NCBI RefSeq assembly: GCF_001427305.1
Contig: NZ_LMFZ01000010.1
Span: 42,874 to 106,873 of the forward strand
From: Duganella sp. Root1480D1
GTDB taxonomy: Bacteria; Pseudomonadota; Gammaproteobacteria; Burkholderiales; Burkholderiaceae_D
DNA length: 64,000 bases
Direction of reading: 5' to 3'
The position numbers and the translations under genes were made by a program. Below, one piece after another: positions 26,113 to 35,388 of this stretch. The notes beneath the pieces are model-generated. The model did no database searches and was not told where the DNA came from. It was given only the letters and a program-made list of their open reading frames with translations. Position 1 is the stretch's first letter. Every line of letters begins with the position of its first letter.

Positions 26113-28440
26113 TCAGAAGGAGTAGTTCAGGCCCATCTTCACGGCACGGCCGCCGATCGAACGCGCGGCATGGCCGTCGCCTTCAACCTCGGTGTAGCCG
26201 ATCTTGTTGAACAGGTTGTTGACGCTCAGCGACAGGCTCAGTTGGGAATTGAACTGGTAGCGCGCGAACAGGTTCACCGTGTGGAAGGCTGGCATGTCGA
26301 TGGTGTTGGCATCGTCTGCCCAGGAGCGGCCGGTGCCGACCACGCTGCCGCCGACGGTCAGCGGACCGGCGTTGTAGCTCGGTGCAATCTGGTAGGTGAT
26401 GCGGGCCTGGCGGCGCGGCGTGTGGCCGATGGTGGACTCCTGGCCGGCGGCGGCGCCCACGATCTCGGCATCGGTCCAGGTCAGGCCGCCGTTGATGCGG
26501 AAGTCGCCCAGGCTCCATGCGGCCTCCAGCTCGGCGCCCTTGGCGTCGTAGCGGTTGGCCGTACTGATCTGGGTCGTCGCCTCGAAGTTCGATTCGTTGG
26601 TCTTGGCGCGGAACAGGGTCAAGAACGCGCTGGTGCTGCCGGAGCGCCATTTCACCCCGCCCTCCACCTGGCGCACGGTATTGATATTGATTGGCGCGCT
26701 GCCATCGAGCGGAGTGCCGAACAGGATGCGGTCGGCATTGAAGGCCACGCCATCGCTGACGCGGGCAAACAACGCCAGGTCGCGACTGAGCTGGTAATTG
26801 CCGCCCACCGAATATGAAGTGTGATGGATCTTGTAGTCGACCAGTTGCTCGTTGGCCGCCTCGTAGACCAGGCCATTGGTGGCGATATTGGCGCTGCCAT
26901 TGGCACGCTGGCGGTCCTGACGCACGCTGGCGTCAAAGTTAAGCGGCCCTTTTTCCCAGCCTACGTTCAGGTAGGGCGAGAGCAGCTTGTATTCCATGTC
27001 CACGGCCCGCATGCAGCAGCCGCCAAATGCCGGGCCGACAAAGCCTGGCGTAGCCGATGCGGTCTGCAGCAAGGCAGGCTTGTCGCCGGTGAGCTGCATC
27101 AGGTATTCGTTGAAGTTCCAGGTCAGGCCCAGTTTCTGCAGCGAGGTGTACAAACCGCCGGTGGCGGTCAGCTTGCCGCCATTGATGACGAAGGTCTTGG
27201 CCAGCTTCAGGTCGTTCAGGGTATTGTCGGCATTGTCGATCGAGGTGTTGAACACCACGGCAGAGAAAGCCATGCCGTTGTAGGCCGCGCCCTTGTCCGG
27301 GCCGGTGGCGATCACGTAATTGCCGGCCACGCCATTATTGGCGGGGAAGATACCGAGGAAGCGGCCGCTGTTGTTCGACTTGCGGAAGCTGTCACTGAGC
27401 GTAATGCCATTGCCAAGGTCGAAGGAAGCTGCAATGCCGAAGGTGTCGCTCTTCACGCGCAGGCCGTCGTTGACGTTGCTGGATGCCTTGCCGTTATCCT
27501 TGGTCAGCGAAACATCGCGCGTCCAGTAAGGTGAGTAGAAGGTAGTATCGCGCGGGTCGATGCCGGGGATTTCACTGATATGGCCATTGGTGACGCGCAC
27601 CGGTACCGGCAGTGCGGTGGGTGCCTTGTCGTCCAGGTGCTTGAAGGACAGCCTGATCCAGCCGTTCGCCAATTCCTGCGTGATGTTGCCGCGAATTTGG
27701 CCGCCTTCCTGCGTGTTCATCCCAGTGTTGCGCTGGCCTTCGCCCGTGCGGTAATGGCCGCCGATAAAGAAGCGGGTCTTGTCGGCCAGGCGCCCCCCGT
27801 AATCGAAGTCGTAGCGGGTTTCATCGTAGCCCAGGCCGCGCTGGATGCCGATATTGCCGCCCTGTTGCTCACCTGTCTTGCTGATGAAGTTGATGATGCC
27901 GCCCGGCGAATTGGTAGCCAGGGTGGAGGCGGAACCGCCGCGCACCACTTCCAGGTGATCCAGCGATCCATCGATCTTCACGTAGCTGTCCGGCGTGATG
28001 AAGTTGAAATCGCCCGATTGCAGCACGGGCAAGCCGTCTTCCTGCATCTGCACGTAACGCGCACCGCCGGCCGAAATCGGCACGCCGCGCACGGTGATGT
28101 TGGCATTGCCCTCGCCGCCCGAGGATTCGGCGCGCACGCCAGGCACAGAGCGCAGCACTTCGGCGGCGCTGGTTGGGGCGGACAGCGAAATGGCTTCCGA
28201 CTCCATGGTGCTGACCGAGACGCTGGAGCGCATCTTGGAGCTGCGGCTGGCGGTGCCGGTGACCACCACGCGTTCGAGTTTCAGGCCATCGGCCGGTGCT
28301 GCGGCTGTTTCGGCTGGCACGGCAGCCTGGCCGCCGGCCGTTGCGGGTTGCGGGGTGGCTTCCTGGGCGAATGCAGGTTGGGCGAATGCAGCAGCGATGG
28401 CAGCAGCCATGCAGCCACGCTGGGCTGTACGTAAAACCAT
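26113..28440 (-). CDS. suxA: TonB-dependent receptor, SuxA-like (sucrose)
   Basis: A 775-residue outer membrane receptor with a signal peptide (AFAQPAFA-QEAT). After an Ala/Pro-rich linker come the TonB box (LERVVVTGT), the plug (TSAAEVLRSVPGVRAESSG, NANITVRGVPISAGG, DHLEVVRGGSASTLATNSPGG) and a barrel ending in Phe (GLNYSF). GGAGGAGAC precedes the ATG. It is the first gene of the operon leading to amylosucrase and is placed behind a LacI-type operator. Sucrose as ligand is inferred by analogy with the Xanthomonas sux locus. Confidence 0.9.
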   Translation of the reverse strand: MVLRTAQRGCMAAAIAAAFAQPAFAQEATPQPATAGGQAAVPAETAAAPADGLKLERVVVTGTASRSSKMRSSVSVSTMESEAISLSAPTSAAEVLRSVPGVRAESSGGEGNANITVRGVPISAGGARYVQMQEDGLPVLQSGDFNFITPDSYVKIDGSLDHLEVVRGGSASTLATNSPGGIINFISKTGEQQGGNIGIQRGLGYDETRYDFDYGGRLADKTRFFIGGHYRTGEGQRNTGMNTQEGGQIRGNITQELANGWIRLSFKHLDDKAPTALPVPVRVTNGHISEIPGIDPRDTTFYSPYWTRDVSLTKDNGKASSNVNDGLRVKSDTFGIAASFDLGNGITLSDSFRKSNNSGRFLGIFPANNGVAGNYVIATGPDKGAAYNGMAFSAVVFNTSIDNADNTLNDLKLAKTFVINGGKLTATGGLYTSLQKLGLTWNFNEYLMQLTGDKPALLQTASATPGFVGPAFGGCCMRAVDMEYKLLSPYLNVGWEKGPLNFDASVRQDRQRANGSANIATNGLVYEAANEQLVDYKIHHTSYSVGGNYQLSRDLALFARVSDGVAFNADRILFGTPLDGSAPININTVRQVEGGVKWRSGSTSAFLTLFRAKTNESNFEATTQISTANRYDAKGAELEAAWSLGDFRINGGLTWTDAEIVGAAAGQESTIGHTPRRQARITYQIAPSYNAGPLTVGGSVVGTGRSWADDANTIDMPAFHTVNLFARYQFNSQLSLSLSVNNLFNKIGYTEVEGDGHAARSIGGRAVKMGLNYSF

Positions 28441-28506
28441 TGTCTCCTCCGTTGATCGGGCTTATTCATCGGCCTTTGGCCGCGTCTGTTTATCTGCAGA
28501 TGCCTC

Positions 28507-28545
28507 ATTATTCATCAGCTTTTGGCAAATTGCAATCGATTGCAA
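28507..28545 (-). promoter_or_regulatory. sux promoter with perfect LacI-type operator
   Basis: TTGCAATCGATTGCAA (28530-28545) is a perfect 16-bp palindrome with the central CG of LacI-family operators. On the minus strand its last TTGCAA (28535-28530) serves as -35, followed after 17 bases by AATAAT (28512-28507) as -10. A repressor bound here would cover the -35 element. A CGGCC-TTT-GGCCG hairpin lies in the leader. Confidence 0.8.
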
Positions 28546-28586
28546 AGATTATTTGCAAAACCTGTTCGCACCAGCGTCGCGTCAAA

Positions 28587-28600
28587 TGCAAACGGTTGCA
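28587..28600. promoter_or_regulatory. second LacI-type operator candidate
   Basis: TGCAAACGGTTGCA is a palindrome with one mismatched pair around CG, and shares TGCAA/TTGCA with the main operator. It lies 57 bp away, centre to centre, at the 3' end of the repressor gene. This spacing would suit looping or cooperative binding. Confidence 0.65.
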
Positions 28601-28601
28601 A

Positions 28602-29627
28602 TCAACGCGAACTGGCGCGCTGGATCAGGGAGGTAGGAAGTTCGACCGAGCGGGCCGCCTGGCCCTCGGTCTGCGCCAGCAGGGCCGCCACCATGGCGCG
28701 CCCCGCTTCCTGCACGGGCTGACGCACCGTGGTCAGGGGCGGATGGAAATAGGAAGATAGTTCGATATCGTCATAGCCGACGACAGCCACTTCGCCCGGC
28801 ACCGAGCGGCCTTGCTCGCGCAAGGCATTGATGGTCATCATTCCCAGCAAGTCGGAGCAGGCAAACACCGCGTCATACCGCACGCCGCGCCGCGCCAGTT
28901 CGGCCACTGCCTCGCGCCCTCCCTCCGGCAGGAAGGAAGCGGCGACGCACAGCCCGGGATCGACTGCGATGCCTGCCGCCTGCAGGGCCGCGCAATAGCC
29001 GCGGTAGCGTTGTTCGACCTCCGGCAGGCGCGTGTCGCCGAAGAAGGCGATACGGCGCCGGCCCTCGGCCAGCAAATGCCCGGCAGCCAGGCGGCCACCG
29101 CTCAGGTTATCGCCGCCCACAGTGCAGTAAAGCTGCTGCGGCATTTGCGCGCCCCACACCACCAGCGGCACATGGCGCGCCGCCATTTCGTTCAACTGGT
29201 CGTGATGGCCCCACTGGCCGATCAGGATGATGCCGATCACACGGCCGGTATCGAACGGCGTGGCGGCGGAATCGAGCTGCTCCGCATCGACGCGCGACAG
29301 CAGCATGTCGAAGCCCTGCTCCGTCAGCGCATCGGCCAGGGAACCGATCATCGACAGGAAGAAGGGATCGGACAGGCTTTGGTGCACTTTGGCGTCGGAC
29401 GGCACCACCACTGCCACCGAGCGGTTCTGCTTCAGCCGCAGGTTCTGTGCGCCGACGTTGATGGTGTACTTGAGCGAACGCGCCAGCTCCATGATGCGGG
29501 TGCGCGTTTCCTCGTTGACCAGCTTACTGCCGGCCAGCGCGCGCGACACGGTAGAGGTGGACACGCCCGCCAGGCGGGCGATGTCCGCCATCTGCAGGCG
29601 TTCCTGGGACGGTGGCTTGGCTGCCAT
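28602..29627 (-). CDS. suxR: LacI-family repressor of the sucrose locus
   Basis: A 341-residue repressor. The N-terminal helix-turn-helix and hinge (MADIARLAGVSTSTVSRALAG, then ELARSLKYTINVGAQNLR) are followed by a periplasmic-binding-protein-like sensor domain (GIILIGQWG, VVGYDDIELSSYFHPPLTTV). It lies directly upstream of and in the same direction as the receptor gene, with two operator-like palindromes between them, so it very probably controls that operon. The start has no clear ribosome site; a short gap separates it from the GST gene. Confidence 0.9.
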   Translation of the reverse strand: MAAKPPSQERLQMADIARLAGVSTSTVSRALAGSKLVNEETRTRIMELARSLKYTINVGAQNLRLKQNRSVAVVVPSDAKVHQSLSDPFFLSMIGSLADALTEQGFDMLLSRVDAEQLDSAATPFDTGRVIGIILIGQWGHHDQLNEMAARHVPLVVWGAQMPQQLYCTVGGDNLSGGRLAAGHLLAEGRRRIAFFGDTRLPEVEQRYRGYCAALQAAGIAVDPGLCVAASFLPEGGREAVAELARRGVRYDAVFACSDLLGMMTINALREQGRSVPGEVAVVGYDDIELSSYFHPPLTTVRQPVQEAGRAMVAALLAQTEGQAARSVELPTSLIQRASSR

Positions 29628-29638
29628 GCGGGGCGGCG

Positions 29639-30250
29639 TTACGCCTGGGGGACGGTGTCTTTGAAGGATGGGCGCTCGGACAGCTTGTCGAACAGGCGGC
29701 CCAGGTTAGGGTGCTTGCCGCGCCAGTCGATTTCCGGGAAGCGGAAGCTCAGCCAGCCCAGGCAGCAGCCCACTGCGACGTCGGCCAGCGAGTAATGGTT
29801 GCCGGCACACCATGCGTCGTCGTCCAGCCGCTCGGACATCGACGCCAGGCCCAGTTCAACCTTTTGCATCTGGCGCGCGATCCATTCTTCGCTCTGCTTT
29901 TCCTTTGGACGCTGGTTGCGTTCCAGGCGCATCAGCACAGCGGCATCCAGCACGCCGTCGGCCAGGGCCTCCCAGCACTTGATGTTGGCGCGCTCGCGGC
30001 CATTCGGCGGCAGCAGCTTGGACACCGGCGACACCGAATCCAGGTACTCGACGATCACGCGCGAATCCTGCATGGCATAGCCGTCTTCCATGACCAGGCA
30101 TGGCACTTTGCCAAGCGGATTCAGTTTCTGGATGGTGGTGTCGGGCGCCCAGACGTTTTCCAGTTCCAGTTGATAGTCGAGTTTTTTTTCCGCCAGGACG
30201 ACACGAACCTTGCGTACATAAGGGCTGGCGAGTGAACCGATTAGTTTCAT
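29639..30250 (-). CDS. glutathione S-transferase family protein
   Basis: A 203-residue GST. The N-terminal thioredoxin fold starts MKLIGSLASPYVRKVRVVL, with Ser in the active-site position, and continues with NPLGKVPCLV and the glutathione-binding QDSRVIVEYLD. The C-terminal helices contain NHYSLADVAVGCCLGWL. The start is ATG 30250, where the fold begins; an apparent longer frame upstream is the antisense of purB. Substrate unknown; no link to the sucrose genes is obvious. Confidence 0.9.
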   Translation of the reverse strand: MKLIGSLASPYVRKVRVVLAEKKLDYQLELENVWAPDTTIQKLNPLGKVPCLVMEDGYAMQDSRVIVEYLDSVSPVSKLLPPNGRERANIKCWEALADGVLDAAVLMRLERNQRPKEKQSEEWIARQMQKVELGLASMSERLDDDAWCAGNHYSLADVAVGCCLGWLSFRFPEIDWRGKHPNLGRLFDKLSERPSFKDTVPQA

Positions 30251-30301
30251 AGATGCTGAAAGTGGAGAATTAGACAACAGTATAGCATCGCCCCCGGATA
30301 G

Positions 30302-31758
<1,457 letters not shown>

Positions 31759-31759
<1 letters not shown>

Positions 31760-31891
31760 AACCGGTAAACCCGGGTCTGACCCGCAGGGTCAGACCCGGA
31801 ATGATCTCGCGGCCGCGGGGTTGGTTGTGGGTCCGCGGCCGTTGCGCTGGCGGGGTCTGACCCTGTGGGTCAGACCCCGGTTTACCGGTTT
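31759..31891. repeat. composite inverted repeat after purB (family 1, two cores)
   Basis: The outer 13-bp arms AAACCGGTAAACC (31759-31771) and GGTTTACCGGTTT (31879-31891) are perfect complements. Between them lie two inner hairpins with 13-bp arms, GGGTCTGACCC-GCA type at 31771-31799 and GGGTCTGACCC-TGT type at 31851-31879, and a central GGCCGCGG/CCGCGGCC hairpin (31811-31840). It begins at the last base of the purB stop. No gene is seen in the 218 bp up to the next start. Confidence 0.85.
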
Positions 31892-31977
31892 TAACCCAGC
31901 ATTTAAGCAAGCTGTAAGCAAGTTCCGTTACCCTCTGGTATATTAGTTCTAACACGTACTATTTACCAAAGGTCACA

Positions 31978-32502
31978 ATGGAACGCTATTCCCGAACCGC
32001 TATCGCGCTGCACTGGCTGATCGCCCTGCTGATCGTAGCCGCGTTCATCCTCGGCCTGGTGATGACCGACATCCCTGGCCTGACCCCGACCAAGCTCAAA
32101 TACTATTCCTGGCACAAGTGGATGGGCGTCACCGTGCTAGCCCTGGCCGCCGGCCGCCTGCTGTGGCGCCTGAAGCAAAAGCCGCCCGCGCTGCCCGTCT
32201 CCATGACCCAGGGCCAGAAGAAAGCCGCCGAAGCCGGCCACTGGTTCCTCTACTTCCTGATGTTCGCCGTGCCGATTTCCGGCTACCTGTACACCACCGC
32301 TGCCGGCGTACCAGTGGTCTACCTCGGCCTGTTCAAGATTCCGTCCCTTTTTGAAGCCAGCCCGGCCCTCAAGGAAATCCTGAAACCGGTACATTACTGG
32401 CTGAACATGCTGCTCGCCGCCGTCGTCATCGGCCACATTGCGGCAGCGCTGAAACACCAATTCATCGACAAGGACGGCTTGCTCAAGCGCATGCTGCCAT
32501 AA
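31978..32502 (+). CDS. cytochrome b561 family protein (YceJ-like)
   Basis: A 174-residue four-helix membrane cytochrome. Candidate haem ligands are H12 (IALHWLIALL), H46 (YYSWHKWMG), one in KPVHYWLNML and one in IGHIAAALKH. It probably passes electrons between quinol and a periplasmic partner. It forms an operon with two YceI genes (15-bp gaps), the yceJ-yceI arrangement common in proteobacteria. Confidence 0.93.
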   Translation: MERYSRTAIALHWLIALLIVAAFILGLVMTDIPGLTPTKLKYYSWHKWMGVTVLALAAGRLLWRLKQKPPALPVSMTQGQKKAAEAGHWFLYFLMFAVPISGYLYTTAAGVPVVYLGLFKIPSLFEASPALKEILKPVHYWLNMLLAAVVIGHIAAALKHQFIDKDGLLKRMLP

Positions 32503-32517
32503 CCTGGAGCCACACCC

Positions 32518-33063
32518 ATGAAGAAAAGCGTATTACTGGCCGCCTTGCTGGCCGTGGCGGCTGCAGCCAGCGCCGCCGTCCTGAAAGCCGATCCTGCCAA
32601 GAGCAGCGTGTCGGCCGTGTTCAAGCAAATGAACGTACCGATCGAATCGAAGTTCAAGAAACACAATATTGTCATCGACTACAACGCTGCCGCGCCTGAC
32701 ACCTCCAAAGCCACGGTAGAAATCGAGACCGCCAGCCTGGACCTGGGCGAAGCCGATATGAATGCCGAAGTGGCCAAGAAAGACTGGTTCAACTCCGCCC
32801 AGTTCCCGAAAGCCACTTTCGTCTCGACCGCGATCAAGAGCGCCGGCCCGGGCAAGCTCAACGTCAGCGGCAAGCTGACCATCAAGGGCAAGGCTGCCGA
32901 TGTCACGTTCCCGATCACCGTCAAAGCCGACGGCAACAAGCAAATCTTCGACGGCGCACTGCCGATCAAGCGCCTGGCCTTCAACGTCGGTGAAGGCGAA
33001 TGGAAAGATACCGGCATGGTCGCTGATGAGGTGACCATCAAGTTCCACGTAGTAGCTCAATAA
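32518..33063 (+). CDS. YceI family periplasmic protein (first copy)
   Basis: A 181-residue secreted lipocalin-like protein with a signal peptide (cleavage near ASA-AVLK). Motifs VEIETASLDLGEADMNAEV, NSAQFPKATFVST and GKLTIKGKAADVTFPI are typical of YceI, which binds isoprenoid quinone-like lipids. The partner cytochrome b561 precedes it and a second YceI follows. The second copy is different enough that a simple recent duplication is unlikely. Confidence 0.92.
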   Translation: MKKSVLLAALLAVAAAASAAVLKADPAKSSVSAVFKQMNVPIESKFKKHNIVIDYNAAAPDTSKATVEIETASLDLGEADMNAEVAKKDWFNSAQFPKATFVSTAIKSAGPGKLNVSGKLTIKGKAADVTFPITVKADGNKQIFDGALPIKRLAFNVGEGEWKDTGMVADEVTIKFHVVAQ

Positions 33064-33078
33064 ACCCCTGGAGACACC

Positions 33079-33645
33079 ATGAAACTGAAGTTCCTGACCG
33101 CCGCGCTGCTGGCCGTATCCGCTGTTGCCGGCAACGCCGCCACCTACAACATCGACCCGACCCACACCTTCCCAAGCTTCGAAGCCGACCACATGGGCAT
33201 GTCGGTATGGCGCGGCAAGTTCGACAAGACCAGCGGCACCATCCAGATGGACGTCGCCGCCAAGACCGGCAGCATGGACATCACCATCGATGCCGCATCG
33301 ATCGACTTCGGCCTGGACAAGATGAACACCCACGCCAAGTCGCCCGACATGTTCAACGTCGAGAAATTCCCGACCGTGACCTACAAGGGCAAGAACTTCA
33401 AGTTCGAAGGCGAGCAACTGGTGGCCGTGGAAGGCGAGCTGACCATGCTGGGCGTGACCAAGCCGGTCACCCTGAAGGTCAACAAGTTCAAGTGCATCAT
33501 GCACCCACGCTACAAGCGCGAAGTGTGCGGCGCCGACGCTTCGGCTGAATTCAAGCGCACCGACTTCGGCCTGAACTACGCCACCCCTGCCTTCGCTCCC
33601 GAAGTGAAGCTGGCAATCCAGGTCGAAGCCATCAAGGCCGACTAA
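33079..33645 (+). CDS. YceI family periplasmic protein (second copy)
   Basis: A 188-residue YceI protein with a signal peptide (VAGNA-ATYN). It has the full family start YNIDPTHTFPSFEADHMGM, the ASIDFGLDKMNTHAKSPDMF segment and GELTMLGVTKPVTLKV. Two cysteines (KCIMHPRYKREVC) about 13 residues apart could form a disulfide and are absent from the first copy. It is the last gene of the b561-YceI-YceI operon. Confidence 0.93.
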   Translation: MKLKFLTAALLAVSAVAGNAATYNIDPTHTFPSFEADHMGMSVWRGKFDKTSGTIQMDVAAKTGSMDITIDAASIDFGLDKMNTHAKSPDMFNVEKFPTVTYKGKNFKFEGEQLVAVEGELTMLGVTKPVTLKVNKFKCIMHPRYKREVCGADASAEFKRTDFGLNYATPAFAPEVKLAIQVEAIKAD

Positions 33646-33665
33646 CACTCCAGCCCGTGCGGCTG

Positions 33666-34763
33666 TTACGGCAATTCACGCTCGTAAGCCGCACGCACCG
33701 CATCTTTCGCATGCTCCCATGCCATGCGTGATTTGCCCTTCACCGTTTCCCAATCCTGCTCAAGCTGGTCCTTCAGCTCTTCCCACGTGCCGCGATAACG
33801 CTGGCGCGCGGTGTAGCCGAGCATATAGGCCGGCTCGTAATCGTCGTAGTCGAAGGTCGGGTTGAAGTAGGCCTCGTTGCGGTAATGGTCCTGCCAGTAG
33901 ACCCGCTCTTCGCTCGGGTTGAGCAGGGTGCCGATGCCCTGGCCCGCCATGCCGCCTGCCAGTGCGCCGATGGCGCCCCCAGCGGCCATGCCGATCGGAC
34001 CGGCTGCCGCGCCAGCCGCGATACCGGCTGCAGCACCGCCGCCCGCGCCGACACCAGTGGCCAGGTTGTGGTCGTCTTCATCGTCCTCCAGTTTCGGGTT
34101 GACGATTTCCGCCGTCCCCTTGCCAACGAAGGCGCCCGCCACGCCGCCGATCACGGCGCCGGCCACCATGCCAGGCAGGCCAGCCGGTGAACCGGCAGCA
34201 GCGCCAGCCAGCGCACCGCCGGTGGTGCCGACGCCAACGCCAACCACGTGCTCGCCTTCGCTCTCTTTCCAGGCGCTCTCGATGTCGGCCGCGTCGACCG
34301 AATCGCGGGTATTCACACCCATCAGGATGCCGCCGGAGCGGATACCTTCCTCATAATGCTTGAGGCGTTCTTCCGGAATGCCGGCACCAATCAGGGCGCC
34401 CACCAGGCCCCCTGCCACGCCGCCTGCGCCGGCACCAGCCAGCGCGGCCGCCAGCGGACCAGCCACCACAATGCCAAGGCCCGGCAGCACCAGGGTGGTG
34501 CCCATCGCCGCCACGGCAGCGAGGGCAGCGCCGATCGCACCGCCAACACTGGCGCCAATGCCGGCACCTTCCCCTGCTTTCGAACCCAGTTCCGTCTCCG
34601 CCTGGCCGCTGAAATAGCGCTGGCGGGTAGCGTCGCTCATGACGACGTTGATGTCGTCCTTGCCGTAACCGCGAGAGGTGGCGTGCTGCCAGGCACGCTC
34701 GGCACTGTTGCGATCACGAAACAGGCCGGTCACCATACGGGATTGCTTGTCTGCAGTGTTCAT
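33666..34763 (-). CDS. glycine-zipper stress protein with YflT/GsiB-like N-terminus
   Basis: A 365-residue protein. The N-terminal 50 residues (MVTGLFRDRNSAERAWQHATSRGYGKDDINVVMSD) resemble the general stress protein 17M/YflT domain. Three Gly/Ala-rich segments (about residues 60-125, 175-215 and 230-275) have glycine-zipper spacing and could insert in membranes. The acidic and aromatic C-terminus ends in a CsbD-like helix (WETVKGKSRMAWEHAKDAVRAAY). ATG 34763 has GGGGGAA upstream. It is divergent from a GlsB-type stress gene, which suggests joint stress control. Confidence 0.8.
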   Translation of the reverse strand: MNTADKQSRMVTGLFRDRNSAERAWQHATSRGYGKDDINVVMSDATRQRYFSGQAETELGSKAGEGAGIGASVGGAIGAALAAVAAMGTTLVLPGLGIVVAGPLAAALAGAGAGGVAGGLVGALIGAGIPEERLKHYEEGIRSGGILMGVNTRDSVDAADIESAWKESEGEHVVGVGVGTTGGALAGAAAGSPAGLPGMVAGAVIGGVAGAFVGKGTAEIVNPKLEDDEDDHNLATGVGAGGGAAAGIAAGAAAGPIGMAAGGAIGALAGGMAGQGIGTLLNPSEERVYWQDHYRNEAYFNPTFDYDDYEPAYMLGYTARQRYRGTWEELKDQLEQDWETVKGKSRMAWEHAKDAVRAAYERELP

Positions 34764-34894
34764 GGGAATTCCCCCTTTTTGCATGAGTCCCGGACACGAT
34801 AGGCTGCGGCGTCTTCCAAATCTGTACGTTCGCGCACGGAATATGGGCCCGCATGTGTCCTACACTGGAATCATCAACAATAAAGGGGGCGGAT

Positions 34895-35164
34895 ATGAAC
34901 TTCATTATCTGGATTGTGATTGGCGGCATCCTGGGCTGGCTGGCCAGCCTGGTCATGAAAACGGACGCGCAACAGGGCATGTTCCTCAACGTGGTGGTAG
35001 GTATCGTCGGCGCTCTCCTGGGCGGCTGGCTGCTGTCGCCGCTATTCGGGGCAGGCACCATCAATACGGACGATTTCAGCGTGCTGTCGCTGGCGGTGTC
35101 ATTCCTCGGTGCGGTGATCCTGCTAGCGATCGTGAACCTGGTCTTCCGCGGACGCGTCAGGTAG
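34895..35164 (+). CDS. GlsB/YeaQ/YmgE family stress response membrane protein
   Basis: An 89-residue membrane protein with three hydrophobic helices. The family start IIWIVIGGILGWLASLVMKTD and the NVVVGIVGALLGGWLLSPLFG segment are clear. Transglycosylase-associated family name is historic; the role is in general stress. ATG 34895 follows GGGGGCGG. A good intrinsic terminator follows at 35185. Confidence 0.9.
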   Translation: MNFIIWIVIGGILGWLASLVMKTDAQQGMFLNVVVGIVGALLGGWLLSPLFGAGTINTDDFSVLSLAVSFLGAVILLAIVNLVFRGRVR

Positions 35165-35184
35165 TACGGCAAAGTTCCTCACAG

Positions 35185-35212
35185 GCCAGCGCTGCGGCGC
35201 TGGCTTTTTTTT
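35185..35212 (+). terminator. intrinsic terminator after the GlsB-type gene
   Basis: A perfect 8-bp stem GCCAGCGC/GCGCTGGC with loop TGCG is followed by eight T residues (35205-35212). It lies 20 bp after the stop codon at 35164. Confidence 0.92.
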
Positions 35213-35388
35213 CGCAGTCGCGGGACTTGGGGCGCACCTTATGCTGCAAAGCAACAGTTCCATCCACGCCCGAATTTTCTTCAGTTTTACGCCCCATTTT
35301 TGGTGTTGACGCCAGGCGCCGCCATGCCGATACTCTAGGTCGCCCGCGGCCCAGCCTCGCAGGCCACCACTACAACCATTTCAAGACC

